Notes under the pieces: generated by a model
The model's input: only the letters and a program-made list of their open reading frames with translations
The model's database searches: none
What the model was told of the DNA's origin: nothing
Source of the DNA: NZ13-RE01 sp964612975
GTDB lineage: Bacteria; Dictyoglomota; Dictyoglomia; Dictyoglomales; Dictyoglomaceae
Assembly: GCA_964612975.1 (NCBI GenBank)
Contig: CAZTGC010000006.1
Coordinates: forward strand, 90,550 to 154,549
DNA: 64,000 bases
Reading direction: 5' to 3'
Program-made: the position numbers and the translations under genes
Shown: piece by piece, positions 7,457 through 15,120 of the stretch
How positions within the stretch are numbered: position 1 is the first letter of the stretch
Layout of the letters: each line of letters starts with the position of its first letter

Positions 7457-8104
7457 ATGCTGTATTTTTTAGTATTGGCAATAGCACCAGGTTTAGCCTT
7501 AGCATGGTATGTTTACAATAAGGACAAAGTAGAAAAGGAGCCCTTAAGGCTCTTATTATTATCTTTTGGTCTTGGAATTTTATCTGTTTTTCCCGCAGGG
7601 ATAACTGAAGGAGTAATTGAAATATTAGGAGTTTTTGAGAGAAAAGATTTAATCTCTATTGCATTATACTCTTTTTTAGGAGTAGGATTAATAGAAGAGG
7701 GAGCAAAATTTTTTATAATATATAAATATATTTATCCTAAAGACGAATTTAATACACCCTTTGACGGAATAGTATATTCCGTCATGGTGGGTTTAGGATT
7801 TGCTACTTTAGAAAACATAGGATATGTGCTAATTGGGGGAATAAAAACCGCAATTTTAAGAGCTTTCTTAGCTGTTCCTGCTCATTTTCTTTTTTCTTTA
7901 ATAATGGGATATTCCTTGGGATTAGCAAAATTTACATCTAATTTCTCAACTCATATTTTTAATGCTCTTTTGTATCCCTCAATTATTCATGCTCTCTACG
8001 ATTTTCTTATCCTTTCAGAAATATGGTGGCTTACTATTCTTATAATACCTTTAGTATATATTCTTATTAGAAAATACTGGAAACAAAGTAAGAAACTATT
8101 GTAG
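7457..8104 (+). CDS. PrsW-like intramembrane metalloprotease
   Basis: The 215-residue protein is strongly hydrophobic with about seven membrane segments. It carries the PrsW/CAAX-protease-type motifs: EEGAKFF (EExxK) near residue 80, FDGIVYS and an LEN segment near 100-120, an AHFLFSLIMGYSLG helix with the putative zinc-ligand His near 137, and HALYDF near residue 178. The N-terminal APGLALAWYVYNKDK opening is typical for the family, supporting this start although no ribosome site precedes it. In Bacillus PrsW starts cleavage of an anti-sigma factor; the target here is unknown because no anti-sigma gene is adjacent. A HAD hydrolase follows 11 nt downstream. Confidence 0.83.
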   Translation: MLYFLVLAIAPGLALAWYVYNKDKVEKEPLRLLLLSFGLGILSVFPAGITEGVIEILGVFERKDLISIALYSFLGVGLIEEGAKFFIIYKYIYPKDEFNTPFDGIVYSVMVGLGFATLENIGYVLIGGIKTAILRAFLAVPAHFLFSLIMGYSLGLAKFTSNFSTHIFNALLYPSIIHALYDFLILSEIWWLTILIIPLVYILIRKYWKQSKKLL

Positions 8105-8115
8105 GGAGGAAAAGG

Positions 8116-8829
8116 ATGATAAAGAGTATTTGGTTTGACCTTGATGGGACTCTTCTATTTAATGATATGGAAATTTTTACTAAGGAATACTTTAAACTTA
8201 TTGCCCTAAAAATTCATCCCTTGGAAGATGGGGTAAGCTTTTTAATGAAGCTTCAAAAGGCTGTTTATCAAATGATGCAAAATAAAGGACCTGAAACCAA
8301 TGAACAAGTTTTTTGGAATTCTTTTCTTCCTCTAACGAACCTAAAAAAAGAAGAAATCTATGATTTTTTTAATAAATTTTATAGAGAAGATTTTCCAAAG
8401 TTAAGAGTTTTTACAAAACCTAATCCTTACGCAAAAGAGGTAATAAAATTAGCTTTTAATTTAGGATTAAAAGTTGTTATTGCAACAAACGCTGTTTTTC
8501 CTTTGACTGCAATTAGGGAAAGACTCTCTTGGGCTGGGATAGATGATTTCCCATATTATTTAATAACATCTATGGAAATAATGCATTCCTGTAAACCCTT
8601 TTTAGAGTACTATAAAGAAATCTTGGAAATTGTTAAAGAGGAGCCTGAAAATTGTTTAATGGTTGGTAATGATATTGAAGAAGATATGGCCGCAAGAAAA
8701 ATTTTAGTAAATACCTATCTTATTACCCAAGAACCATTAAAATATTATCATAATAAAGAAAAAATTCCTGATTTTAAAGCTCCATTAGAGGAATTAATAA
8801 ATCTACTTCCCTTGCTATCCAAAAAGTAA
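8116..8829 (+). CDS. HAD-superfamily hydrolase (phosphatase)
   Basis: The 237-residue protein has all four HAD motifs: the nucleophile motif FDLDGTLL near residue 7, IATNA (motif II Thr) near 120, the conserved Lys in SCKPFLEYY near 157, and GNDIEEDM (motif IV acids) near 180. The region between motif I and II is a helical cap, which makes it a C1-cap phosphoglycolate phosphatase-like enzyme. It is 11 nt downstream of the PrsW-like gene, with GGAGG before its ATG, and is probably cotranscribed. The substrate cannot be deduced. Confidence 0.85.
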   Translation: MIKSIWFDLDGTLLFNDMEIFTKEYFKLIALKIHPLEDGVSFLMKLQKAVYQMMQNKGPETNEQVFWNSFLPLTNLKKEEIYDFFNKFYREDFPKLRVFTKPNPYAKEVIKLAFNLGLKVVIATNAVFPLTAIRERLSWAGIDDFPYYLITSMEIMHSCKPFLEYYKEILEIVKEEPENCLMVGNDIEEDMAARKILVNTYLITQEPLKYYHNKEKIPDFKAPLEELINLLPLLSKK

Positions 8830-8873
8830 ATTATATTTTATAATTAGATTAAACTTATATTGGAGGTGATAAG

Positions 8874-9080
8874 GTGGTAAGTAAAATTATAATCATTATT
8901 ATTGGGTTAGCATTTTTTGTTTTAGGAATTTGGGGAATAGTCTCATGGTGGAATTACTTTATCCGGGTACTTATGGGAGCAATTCCAGCTTTTTTAATCT
9001 TATTAGGAGTTATCTTAATAATATTTGGATACTCAGAATTGAAGAGTTTATTAGCAGAAAGAAAGGAAGAAAAAACTTAG
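8874..9080 (+). CDS. Small two-helix membrane protein, GTG start
   Basis: This 68-residue product has two hydrophobic helices (about residues 4-22 and 30-50) and a charged C-terminal tail ending in an Arg/Lys/Glu-rich stretch. The GTG at 8874 is supported by a near-perfect Shine-Dalgarno sequence, GGAGGTGAT, at 8862-8870. It resembles short hypothetical membrane proteins and has no assignable function. It lies 44 nt after the HAD gene and is followed by a clear intrinsic terminator, so it closes this operon. Confidence 0.75.
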   Translation: MVSKIIIIIIGLAFFVLGIWGIVSWWNYFIRVLMGAIPAFLILLGVILIIFGYSELKSLLAERKEEKT

Positions 9081-9087
9081 GATTTTT

Positions 9088-9113
9088 GGGGGAGAAAAAA
9101 CTCCCCCTTTATT
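9088..9113 (+). terminator. Intrinsic terminator after the small membrane protein gene
   Basis: GGGGGAG (9088-9094) pairs with CTCCCCC (9101-9107) across a six-A loop, followed by TTTATTTATT. It serves the plus-strand operon; on the minus strand no U-tract follows the stem. Confidence 0.9.
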
Positions 9114-10684
9114 TATTCAAACAATATTTTCATACTTTCCTCGTGATCTAAATCCATAACATATGGAATACCAGTAACTTTAGCTGCTTCTTCAGTTAAA
9201 GATACTAAATCATCCCTTGATATATATTCTAACCTGAACTTTCTTGCTCCTGCCATAAATTGTTTTAATCCTACCGCAAGCCTATCAAAGTATCCATAAA
9301 CTCCTAATGCAGATGGGGGAATCTTCCTCCATTCCTCATTCCCATAAACCTTCTTAATGTCTGCAACTGCTGTGAAAATTTCCTCTATATCTTCACCATA
9401 ATTTTTATATTCTGCAGGAATTTTCCCACTTTTTACTAACTCTCCAATAGTCTTTCCTACCATTGCAGCTGTAAGGGTAGCCCTTCCCATCGCTACTAAT
9501 TTTACATATGGAGCTCCAAGGGCTAATCCTTTAAAGATATGGTCCTCCATAGTAAATCCACCAGCTATGGCTATATTAGGCACATATTTTCCTTTCTCCG
9601 CAAGGAGTTTTGCATATTTATAAGTTAAAGATTCCAAATAAACTGTAGGAATTCCCCACTCATTCATCATTCTCCAGGGACTCATGCCCGTTCCTCCACC
9701 TGCACCATCAATAATTAAAAGATCTATTCTTCCCTCTGATGCAGCTCTTAATGCTAATGCTAAATCTCTTGGTCTATATGCTCCTGTCTTAAGAGATATA
9801 TATTTTGCTCCAGCCCTCCTTAGTTCTTCAACTCTCTTTAAAAATCCTTCAAGGGAAGCCATTCCAAGACGTGAATGTCTCTCAAATTCTTTAATTCCAC
9901 CTTTTTCAGCTATATCCTGAATTATAGGATCATCGGGATCAGGATGAACAATATACCCTCTATCCTTCAATTGTTTTGCTCTTTCTAGGGAGGAAAGCTT
10001 AATTTCTCCACCAATATCCTTTGCTCCTTGGCCCCATTTAATTTCAACGAATTGAACTTCCAATTTTTCAATCACATATTCTAAAGTACCTAATCTATTG
10101 TCCTCTACGTTTTCCTGAACAATTATTCCTCCATATCCATCCCTTTGCCAATCTTTAAATAACCTAACTCTTCTCTCCATCTCAGGAGATTTTATTATTT
10201 TTCCATTTTTAAACTCTGCTTGAGGATCTACGCCACACACATTTTCTCCAATTCCTACCATAGTTCCAAAGATAGCAGATCCAATAGCAACCCCTTCCCA
10301 GTTATCCCTTGCAATAAAGGTGGAACCCAATCCCGTGGTAAACCATGGAGCTCTAAGTTTTATATCTCCTATTTTTGTCTCAATATTTACTGCTGGAAAT
10401 GTTGCTTTATCAGGATCAGGCTCAACTCCAAGAGCCCCAATACATGTTCCATTAATATTTAGATGGGAAAAATCTACGGGATAATCCTTTTGAGAACCAG
10501 AAGTTGTTTTCCCATAAGGTTGGGGATAAATAAATTCTCTTCCTCTTATCGCAGATTTAGCAATTTCGCAATAACCTAAGCATCCATCCAAACATGTAAC
10601 ACACATTCCGCTAAAAGGAGAATAATCCTTAAGTCGGAGTCTTGTATTAGTAGCTTCTGAGAAATTTGGTCTTGAAAAGGACAT
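9113..10684 (-). CDS. FMN-binding glutamate synthase-like protein (GltB synthase domain, stand-alone)
   Basis: The 523-residue protein has the synthase domain of GOGAT without an amidotransferase domain. The N-terminal part carries a cysteine cluster, CVTCLDGCLGYC (about residues 28-39), for an Fe-S centre. The TIM barrel shows the FMN/2-oxoglutarate signatures: EIKWGQGAKD near 220, YISLKTGAYRPRD near 295, LLIIDGAGGGTGMSPWRMM near 325 and IAIAGGFTMEDHI near 370. This is the archaeal/Thermotoga-type arrangement in which the domain works with separate partners or as a related oxidoreductase. A promoter (TTGACA-17-TAAAAT) lies just upstream, and GGGAGGTG precedes the ATG. No glutaminase or small-subunit gene is adjacent, so the ammonia source is unclear. 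Confidence 0.85.
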   Translation of the reverse strand: MSFSRPNFSEATNTRLRLKDYSPFSGMCVTCLDGCLGYCEIAKSAIRGREFIYPQPYGKTTSGSQKDYPVDFSHLNINGTCIGALGVEPDPDKATFPAVNIETKIGDIKLRAPWFTTGLGSTFIARDNWEGVAIGSAIFGTMVGIGENVCGVDPQAEFKNGKIIKSPEMERRVRLFKDWQRDGYGGIIVQENVEDNRLGTLEYVIEKLEVQFVEIKWGQGAKDIGGEIKLSSLERAKQLKDRGYIVHPDPDDPIIQDIAEKGGIKEFERHSRLGMASLEGFLKRVEELRRAGAKYISLKTGAYRPRDLALALRAASEGRIDLLIIDGAGGGTGMSPWRMMNEWGIPTVYLESLTYKYAKLLAEKGKYVPNIAIAGGFTMEDHIFKGLALGAPYVKLVAMGRATLTAAMVGKTIGELVKSGKIPAEYKNYGEDIEEIFTAVADIKKVYGNEEWRKIPPSALGVYGYFDRLAVGLKQFMAGARKFRLEYISRDDLVSLTEEAAKVTGIPYVMDLDHEESMKILFE

Positions 10685-10716
10685 TAAGACACCTCCCTAA
10701 TAAATATTTAGATCCA

Positions 10717-10745
10717 ATTTTATTTAAAATTAAAATATATGTCAA
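10717..10745 (-). promoter_or_regulatory. Promoter of the glutamate synthase-like gene
   Basis: On the minus strand a perfect TTGACA (10745-10740) and TAAAAT (10722-10717) are 17 bp apart, 33 nt before the start codon. This is one of the best promoters in the window. Confidence 0.8.
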
Positions 10746-10747
10746 TG

Positions 10748-10761
10748 GGCAAATGATTGCC
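10748..10761. promoter_or_regulatory. Inverted repeat directly upstream of the -35 box
   Basis: GGCAATCATTTGCC (minus strand) is a 5-bp perfect inverted repeat with a 4-nt centre that begins 2 bp upstream of the -35 box of the glutamate synthase-like gene. The position suits an activator site; the regulator is unknown. Confidence 0.4.
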
Positions 10762-10790
10762 GATTAACCACAAATATGATAGAAAGTTTT

Positions 10791-11228
10791 CTATAAATCT
10801 TTTCCCATTAAATATGCGTCCTCGTCTAAATAATACCTTTTTCCCCTTTTTAAAATTTTAAATCCTAATTTTTTATAAAATTCAATAGCAATTACATTTG
10901 ATACTCTCACATGTAAAAGGCATTTCTTTCCCTCTTTATTCTTAAAAAGAGAAATAAGAGTTTCCATTAGTTTGCTTCCAATTCCTAACCTTCTATAATC
11001 AGGATGCACAGAAATAGAAACAATTTCTCCCACATTCCCGTAGATATACCCAAAAATATAGCCTAAAATCTTCCCTTCACTCTCAGCAACAAAAAAGCCT
11101 TCAGGGAAAAACTTATAAAATTCTTTAAAAAGAAGTCCCGTATAAGCATCTTTTGGAAAGGAAAGCTTTTCTATCTCCAAAACTTTATCTAAATCCTTTA
11201 GATTGAATTTTCTAATATTAAAAATCAT
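10791..11228 (-). CDS. GNAT-family N-acetyltransferase (RimI-like)
   Basis: The 145-residue protein has the GNAT fold order: an N-terminal FNIRKFNLKDLDKVLEIE, the acetyl-CoA-binding motif A VSISVHPDYRRLGIGSKLM near residues 75-93, and the C-terminal VIAIEFYKKLGFKI. It is similar in length and motif set to RimI, which acetylates the N-terminus of ribosomal protein S18, but many small GNAT enzymes look alike. I use the ATG at 11228. No Shine-Dalgarno sequence precedes it; instead TATAAA lies 7 nt upstream, so the transcript may be leaderless. It stands alone between opposite-strand genes. Confidence 0.8.
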   Translation of the reverse strand: MIFNIRKFNLKDLDKVLEIEKLSFPKDAYTGLLFKEFYKFFPEGFFVAESEGKILGYIFGYIYGNVGEIVSISVHPDYRRLGIGSKLMETLISLFKNKEGKKCLLHVRVSNVIAIEFYKKLGFKILKRGKRYYLDEDAYLMGKDL

Positions 11229-11317
11229 TAGCAAGTTTATAACTAAGATTACAGATTTATTTTAACATAAATTAGTATATAATAATTAAAAATTGCTCTA
11301 AATTCGGAGGGACAATT

Positions 11318-12082
11318 ATGATCCATTCTTTTAAGAAGGGGATACCTGAAAAAGGATGGGTTCTTTTGGTTCATGGACTTGGAGAGCATATTGGGAGATA
11401 TGAAGAGTTTATTGGTGATCTTTTAAAAAAAGGATTTGGGGTTATAGGGTTTGATCTTCCTGGTCATGGAGGGAGTAGTGGGAGAAGGGGAGACACATCT
11501 ATAGAAGAAGTAATCAGTTTAATAAATAATTTAACAGAAAATATAGAAAAATTTTTTATATTTGGGCATAGTCTTGGAGGGCTTGTAGCCATAAGATATA
11601 CCCAAGAAAATCCAGAAAGAGTAAAAGCTCTTATTGTTTCTGCCCCAGTTTTATATTTAAATGTGGATCCAATAACAAAGATCTTTTCTAATATTTTTGT
11701 AAGGATCTTACCTTCATTAACTATAGATAACAGAATTAATTTAGATTATCTCTCAAGAAATAAAGAAGCAGTAGAAAAATATGCAAAAGATCCCTTAGTG
11801 CATAGGAAAATCTCCCTTAGGCTTGGAATTAGCATGGTAAAAAATATTGAGATAGCTCATAAAAAGACAAAGGCAATTTCTGTTCCTACACTTTTTCTTA
11901 TTCCCTTAGAAGATAAAATTATCCCACCAAAGGGTTCTAAGGATTTTTTTAAAAATATCGAGATATCTAATAAGTATTTTATAGAATTTGCTGGAGGATA
12001 TCATGAGTTATTTGAAGACAAAGAACATTCTAGAAATTTTTATGAACAAATCTATAACTTTTTAATTTCAAACTCATCCTGA
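11318..12082 (+). CDS. Alpha/beta hydrolase, monoacylglycerol lipase-like
   Basis: The 254-residue protein has the lysophospholipase/monoacylglycerol lipase pattern: LVHGLGEHIGRYEEF near residue 18, GFDLPGHGGSSG near 45, the nucleophile elbow GHSLGG near 85, the acid in LIPLEDKII near 205 and the catalytic His in GGYHELFED near 230. This family cleaves monoacylglycerols or lysophospholipids in the cytoplasm; there is no signal peptide. CGGAGGG precedes the ATG. Its 3' end overlaps the convergent DUF89 gene by 9 nt. The exact lipid substrate is not inferable. Confidence 0.87.
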   Translation: MIHSFKKGIPEKGWVLLVHGLGEHIGRYEEFIGDLLKKGFGVIGFDLPGHGGSSGRRGDTSIEEVISLINNLTENIEKFFIFGHSLGGLVAIRYTQENPERVKALIVSAPVLYLNVDPITKIFSNIFVRILPSLTIDNRINLDYLSRNKEAVEKYAKDPLVHRKISLRLGISMVKNIEIAHKKTKAISVPTLFLIPLEDKIIPPKGSKDFFKNIEISNKYFIEFAGGYHELFEDKEHSRNFYEQIYNFLISNSS

Positions 12083-12952
12083 TCTCATCATTTTCCTCAA
12101 AATTGGACCATATGCTAAAATCAAATCCCCATAATTGACACCAAAGCTTTTTGCTATAATTTCACATTTTGCCTTTAAAAGAAAAAATATATTCAAGTCT
12201 CTTTCATTTAAATTTTCATAATTTCCTTGTCCCTTTGCAATAATAAGATCTCCCTTTGAAAAAATATCTTTAAATTCCTCAGAACCTAATTCAGGAATTT
12301 TACCAACAATCTGAGTTCCCGAGTCTATTATTTTACAAACATTATTTAGTCCTATTTCTTCTGCATCTTCCATTAAAGCATCATTAATTATTGGATAAGT
12401 ATTCACAACTCCAAAGACATTTTTATCCTTTAACTCCTCAATAAATACCTTATCGAATACAATCTCCCCTGCATTATCTAATAGATATACTATGTTTTTT
12501 GCTTTTTCTATTTCTTCTTCTAAATATTTAAAGTGGTCTAAAGACAAGGGAATGTCTAAAATTTCTTTAATATAATCCCCTAAATCTAATTTTGATATAT
12601 CCAATATTCCAAGATCAATAATATTACCTGAAATTGCTATCTTTGTAGCAGTATATAAGGGGTTGTTTGAGGATTTTACTATCTCCTTTAATATTGGATA
12701 AAGGCTTAAAGCTATCTTATTATATTTTCTTTTCTCTTGATAATATGGATCAGAATTTCCCAGGATTTCATATGCTCTTTTTAAAACAAGATAAGTATTA
12801 TATGCAGGACTATCTCCAGAGGATAATTCAGGCAAGATTTTTGCAATCTCCTTAATAACAAAAATCTTCTTCTCTTCCTCGACGCATACCCTTTTTGCTG
12901 CCGATATTACTTGATTCAGAAAACAAGGAAAGCACTCTACTCTTGTTTTCAT
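12074..12952 (-). CDS. DUF89/ARMT1-like protein (probable metal-dependent damage-control phosphatase)
   Basis: The protein begins MKTRVECFPCF, carries a CxxC near residue 9, and shows LLDNAGEIVFDKVF near 160 and LIIAKGQGNYENL near 240, which are the signatures of the DUF89 phosphatase family. Members use a divalent metal bound by the Asp/Asn motif to dephosphorylate damaged sugar phosphates or related metabolites. I take the ATG at 12952: the frame is open back to 12991, but that part contains the promoter (-35 TTGACA and -10 TATAAA) and its first codon lies inside the -35 box. With the -10 box only 9 nt before the ATG and no ribosome site, the mRNA is predicted to be leaderless. It is divergent from the threonine aldolase gene. 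Confidence 0.83.
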   Translation of the reverse strand: MKTRVECFPCFLNQVISAAKRVCVEEEKKIFVIKEIAKILPELSSGDSPAYNTYLVLKRAYEILGNSDPYYQEKRKYNKIALSLYPILKEIVKSSNNPLYTATKIAISGNIIDLGILDISKLDLGDYIKEILDIPLSLDHFKYLEEEIEKAKNIVYLLDNAGEIVFDKVFIEELKDKNVFGVVNTYPIINDALMEDAEEIGLNNVCKIIDSGTQIVGKIPELGSEEFKDIFSKGDLIIAKGQGNYENLNERDLNIFFLLKAKCEIIAKSFGVNYGDLILAYGPILRKMMRSG

Positions 12953-12961
12953 ATGCCCAAT

Positions 12962-13014
12962 TTTATAACAAAATTCCTTTGAGTATGTCAATAGTTTAAA
13001 TTTTAATCTATAAT
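12962..13014. promoter_or_regulatory. Divergent promoters sharing one -35 hexamer
   Basis: On the minus strand TTGACA (12991-12986) and TATAAA (12967-12962) drive the DUF89 gene with an 18-bp spacer. On the plus strand a perfect TATAAT (13009-13014) lies 17 bp from the same hexamer read as TGTCAA (12986-12991). The minus promoter is strong by consensus; the plus -35 is a poor match, so its dependence on this hexamer is uncertain. Polymerase could serve only one direction at a time. Confidence 0.6.
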
Positions 13015-13045
13015 TAATTAAAAAAGAAAGGGTGAAAAAATTTTT

Positions 13046-14098
13046 ATGGAATATATTGACTTAAGAAGTGATACAGTAACTAAACCTACTGAGGAGATGA
13101 GGCGAGCCATGTATGAAGCAGAAGTAGGAGATGACGGATATGGAGAAGATCCTACTGTAAATCTATTGGAAGAAAAATCTGCAGAAATTCTGGGAAAAGA
13201 GGCAGGACTTTTCTTAGTCTCAGGGACTATGGGAAATCAGGTAGCACTTCTCTCTTGGGCTTCTTTAGGAGAAGAAGTAATCTTAGAAGCAGAATCCCAC
13301 ATTTTTTATTACGAAGCAGGAGGAATTTCTGCAAACGGTGGTGTACAACCATATCTTATTCCTGGAGAAGATGGAATAATGCCTATTGAAAAAATAGAAA
13401 GGGCAATTAGAAAAAAGGGAAGAGTTTTTCCTAAAACCTCTTTAATCGTCTTAGAAAATACTCATAATAGAGCAGGAGGAAAAGCCCTACCTTTGTATTA
13501 TATGAGAGAGATTTATAATTTAAGTAGAAAACATGATATTCCTATTCATCTTGATGGAGCGAGAATATTTAATGCTTCTATTTATTTAAAAATTCCTGCA
13601 AAAGAGATAGCAAAATATGCAGACTCTATAATGTTCTGTTTATCTAAAGGATTATCATGCCCTATGGGCTCAGTTCTTGTAGGTTCAATGGAATTTATTG
13701 AAAAAGCGAGAAAAAATAGGCAAAGATTAGGGGGAGGTCTAAGACAGGCTGGGGTGGTAGCTTCCTGTGGTCTTATTGCTTTAGAAAAGATGATTGATAG
13801 ACTTGAAGAAGATCATATTAAAGCTAAGAATTTATATAATTTTCTAAAAGGAATACCTATCTTTGATTTAAAAGAACCCGAAACAAATATTTTAAAGGTT
13901 AAGATAAAGAATAATTACAATTCTGGTATTCTTCTTGATAAATTTAAGAAATATGGACTTCTTGCTACGAGTTTTGATGAAAGTACCCTAAGATTTGTAA
14001 CCCACAAAGATGTATCCTTTGAAGATATAGACAAAGCCTGTGAGATTATAGAAAAAGTTCTAAGAGAAGAGTTTTATGGAAACTTCAAGAAACAATAA
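13046..14098 (+). CDS. ltaE: Low-specificity L-threonine aldolase
   Basis: This 350-residue PLP enzyme opens with IDLRSDTVTKPTEEMRRAM, the family hallmark, followed by VGDDGYGEDPTVN (residues 27-40), SGTMGNQVAL near 63, HLDGARIFNA near 172 and the PLP-lysine segment CLSKGLSCPMGSVL near 200. It cleaves L-threonine (and allo-threonine) to glycine and acetaldehyde, supplying glycine. Length is normal for the family. The 3' end overlaps the next gene by 23 nt, so the three downstream-oriented genes form an operon even though the following two are unrelated in function as far as can be seen. Confidence 0.93.
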   Translation: MEYIDLRSDTVTKPTEEMRRAMYEAEVGDDGYGEDPTVNLLEEKSAEILGKEAGLFLVSGTMGNQVALLSWASLGEEVILEAESHIFYYEAGGISANGGVQPYLIPGEDGIMPIEKIERAIRKKGRVFPKTSLIVLENTHNRAGGKALPLYYMREIYNLSRKHDIPIHLDGARIFNASIYLKIPAKEIAKYADSIMFCLSKGLSCPMGSVLVGSMEFIEKARKNRQRLGGGLRQAGVVASCGLIALEKMIDRLEEDHIKAKNLYNFLKGIPIFDLKEPETNILKVKIKNNYNSGILLDKFKKYGLLATSFDESTLRFVTHKDVSFEDIDKACEIIEKVLREEFYGNFKKQ

Positions 14099-14693
14099 AA
14101 ATTTAAGAAAAAATTTTGCCCACATTGCTTGGGAAGAAGCATTCCTTTGGGAGGGTTGTCCCTTATGTTTTCTTATTAACAAAACTCTTTGGAAGACAGA
14201 GGATAATTTTCTATATGAGCTAGTTAATGATCCTAAAATGAGAGAGAGAATAAGAAAAGGCAACGGTTTTTGCCCTGAACATACTATCCAGCTACTAAAT
14301 TTCAAAGATACCCTTGGAATTTCTATAATTTTTGAAGATCTTGTTAAAAATGTAATTGTTCCTTCACTCTCAAAGAAAAATCTTCATGAAGAAACAAATT
14401 GTATCTTTTGTGAAAAGGAAGAAGAAATATTAAATCTTTATTTATCTACTTTACCTGATATTTTTATAGATGAGAAAACTCTTCTCCTATGGAGAGAAAA
14501 AGCATATAGCTTTTGTCTTCCCCATTGGGAAATTATTAAGAAAAAATTACCAGAGAATCTCGTAAAATTCATTGAATCTAAAGATAAAAAGAAAAAGTAC
14601 CCAGAATATTTATTTGGAAGTCCCTTATGGGATAAGGATTATTCTATAATTTTTTTAAAAAAGATTAGAATAAGAGGAAAAAATGAATTTTGA
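14076..14693 (+). CDS. DUF6062-like protein with two CxxC/CxxH pairs
   Basis: The 205-residue protein has CPLC near residue 25 paired with CPEH near 66, then CIFC near 108 paired with CLPH near 147: two copies of a CxxC...CxxH module that could each bind a metal. The N-terminal part (IAWEEAFLWEGCPLC, then NGFCPEH) resembles DUF6062 proteins as I remember them. There is no signal peptide or membrane helix. Its start overlaps the threonine aldolase gene by 23 nt and its end overlaps the next gene by 11 nt. The next gene carries the same type of module, so the pair looks like a diverged tandem duplication. Function is unknown. Confidence 0.75.
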   Translation: METSRNNKNLRKNFAHIAWEEAFLWEGCPLCFLINKTLWKTEDNFLYELVNDPKMRERIRKGNGFCPEHTIQLLNFKDTLGISIIFEDLVKNVIVPSLSKKNLHEETNCIFCEKEEEILNLYLSTLPDIFIDEKTLLLWREKAYSFCLPHWEIIKKKLPENLVKFIESKDKKKKYPEYLFGSPLWDKDYSIIFLKKIRIRGKNEF

Positions 14694-15120
14694 AAAATGT
14701 CCTTTATGTGAAAAAATAAGAATGGGAAAATTAGCTATATACAATTCTATCTCAGAAAATTTTATTCCTTCTCTTTGTAAAGAACACTTTTATGAATTAT
14801 CTAAAATAAAGGACTTATCTTTTATAAACTGGGATACATACAAAATTGGAGAGTGTTATATATGTTCCTTAGAAAAAAACATAGAGAAAGAATTTTTTGA
14901 AGGATTTAAAGATTATTATAAACTTTGTCTTTATCATCTTAAAAAAGTAAAAGATAAATTAGGGGAAGAGGATTGGAATAGATTAATTGATATATGGAAA
15001 AATTACCAGAACCATCTTAAAGAATTAATAGAAAGTTATGATTATGTGAAAGGTAATATATCTACCTCTAATCTCTATTTAATCCTTGACCATTTGTTGG
15101 GAACAGGTCGAAGGATTTAG
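14683..15120 (+). CDS. Second CxxC/CxxH repeat protein, diverged paralogue of its neighbour
   Basis: The 145-residue protein has CPLC at 6-9 with CKEH near 35, and CYIC near 58 with CLYH near 83, the same spacing logic as in the upstream protein but in a shorter frame. The rest is charged and helical with no signal peptide. It starts 11 nt inside the preceding gene, with AGAGGAAAAA before the ATG. Its last 53 nt are antisense to the 3' end of the transglutaminase gene. No function can be assigned; the regular Cys/His pairs suggest zinc or another metal. Confidence 0.7.
   Translation: MNFEKCPLCEKIRMGKLAIYNSISENFIPSLCKEHFYELSKIKDLSFINWDTYKIGECYICSLEKNIEKEFFEGFKDYYKLCLYHLKKVKDKLGEEDWNRLIDIWKNYQNHLKELIESYDYVKGNISTSNLYLILDHLLGTGRRI

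Noticed and set aside
12953..12991. N-terminal extension of the DUF89 gene
   Set aside because: The segment consists of the promoter itself, and conserved sequence begins only at the ATG at 12952.
14060..14305. Minus-strand frame opposite the first CxxC/CxxH gene
   Set aside because: No ribosome site, composition not protein-like, fully covered by a better supported gene.
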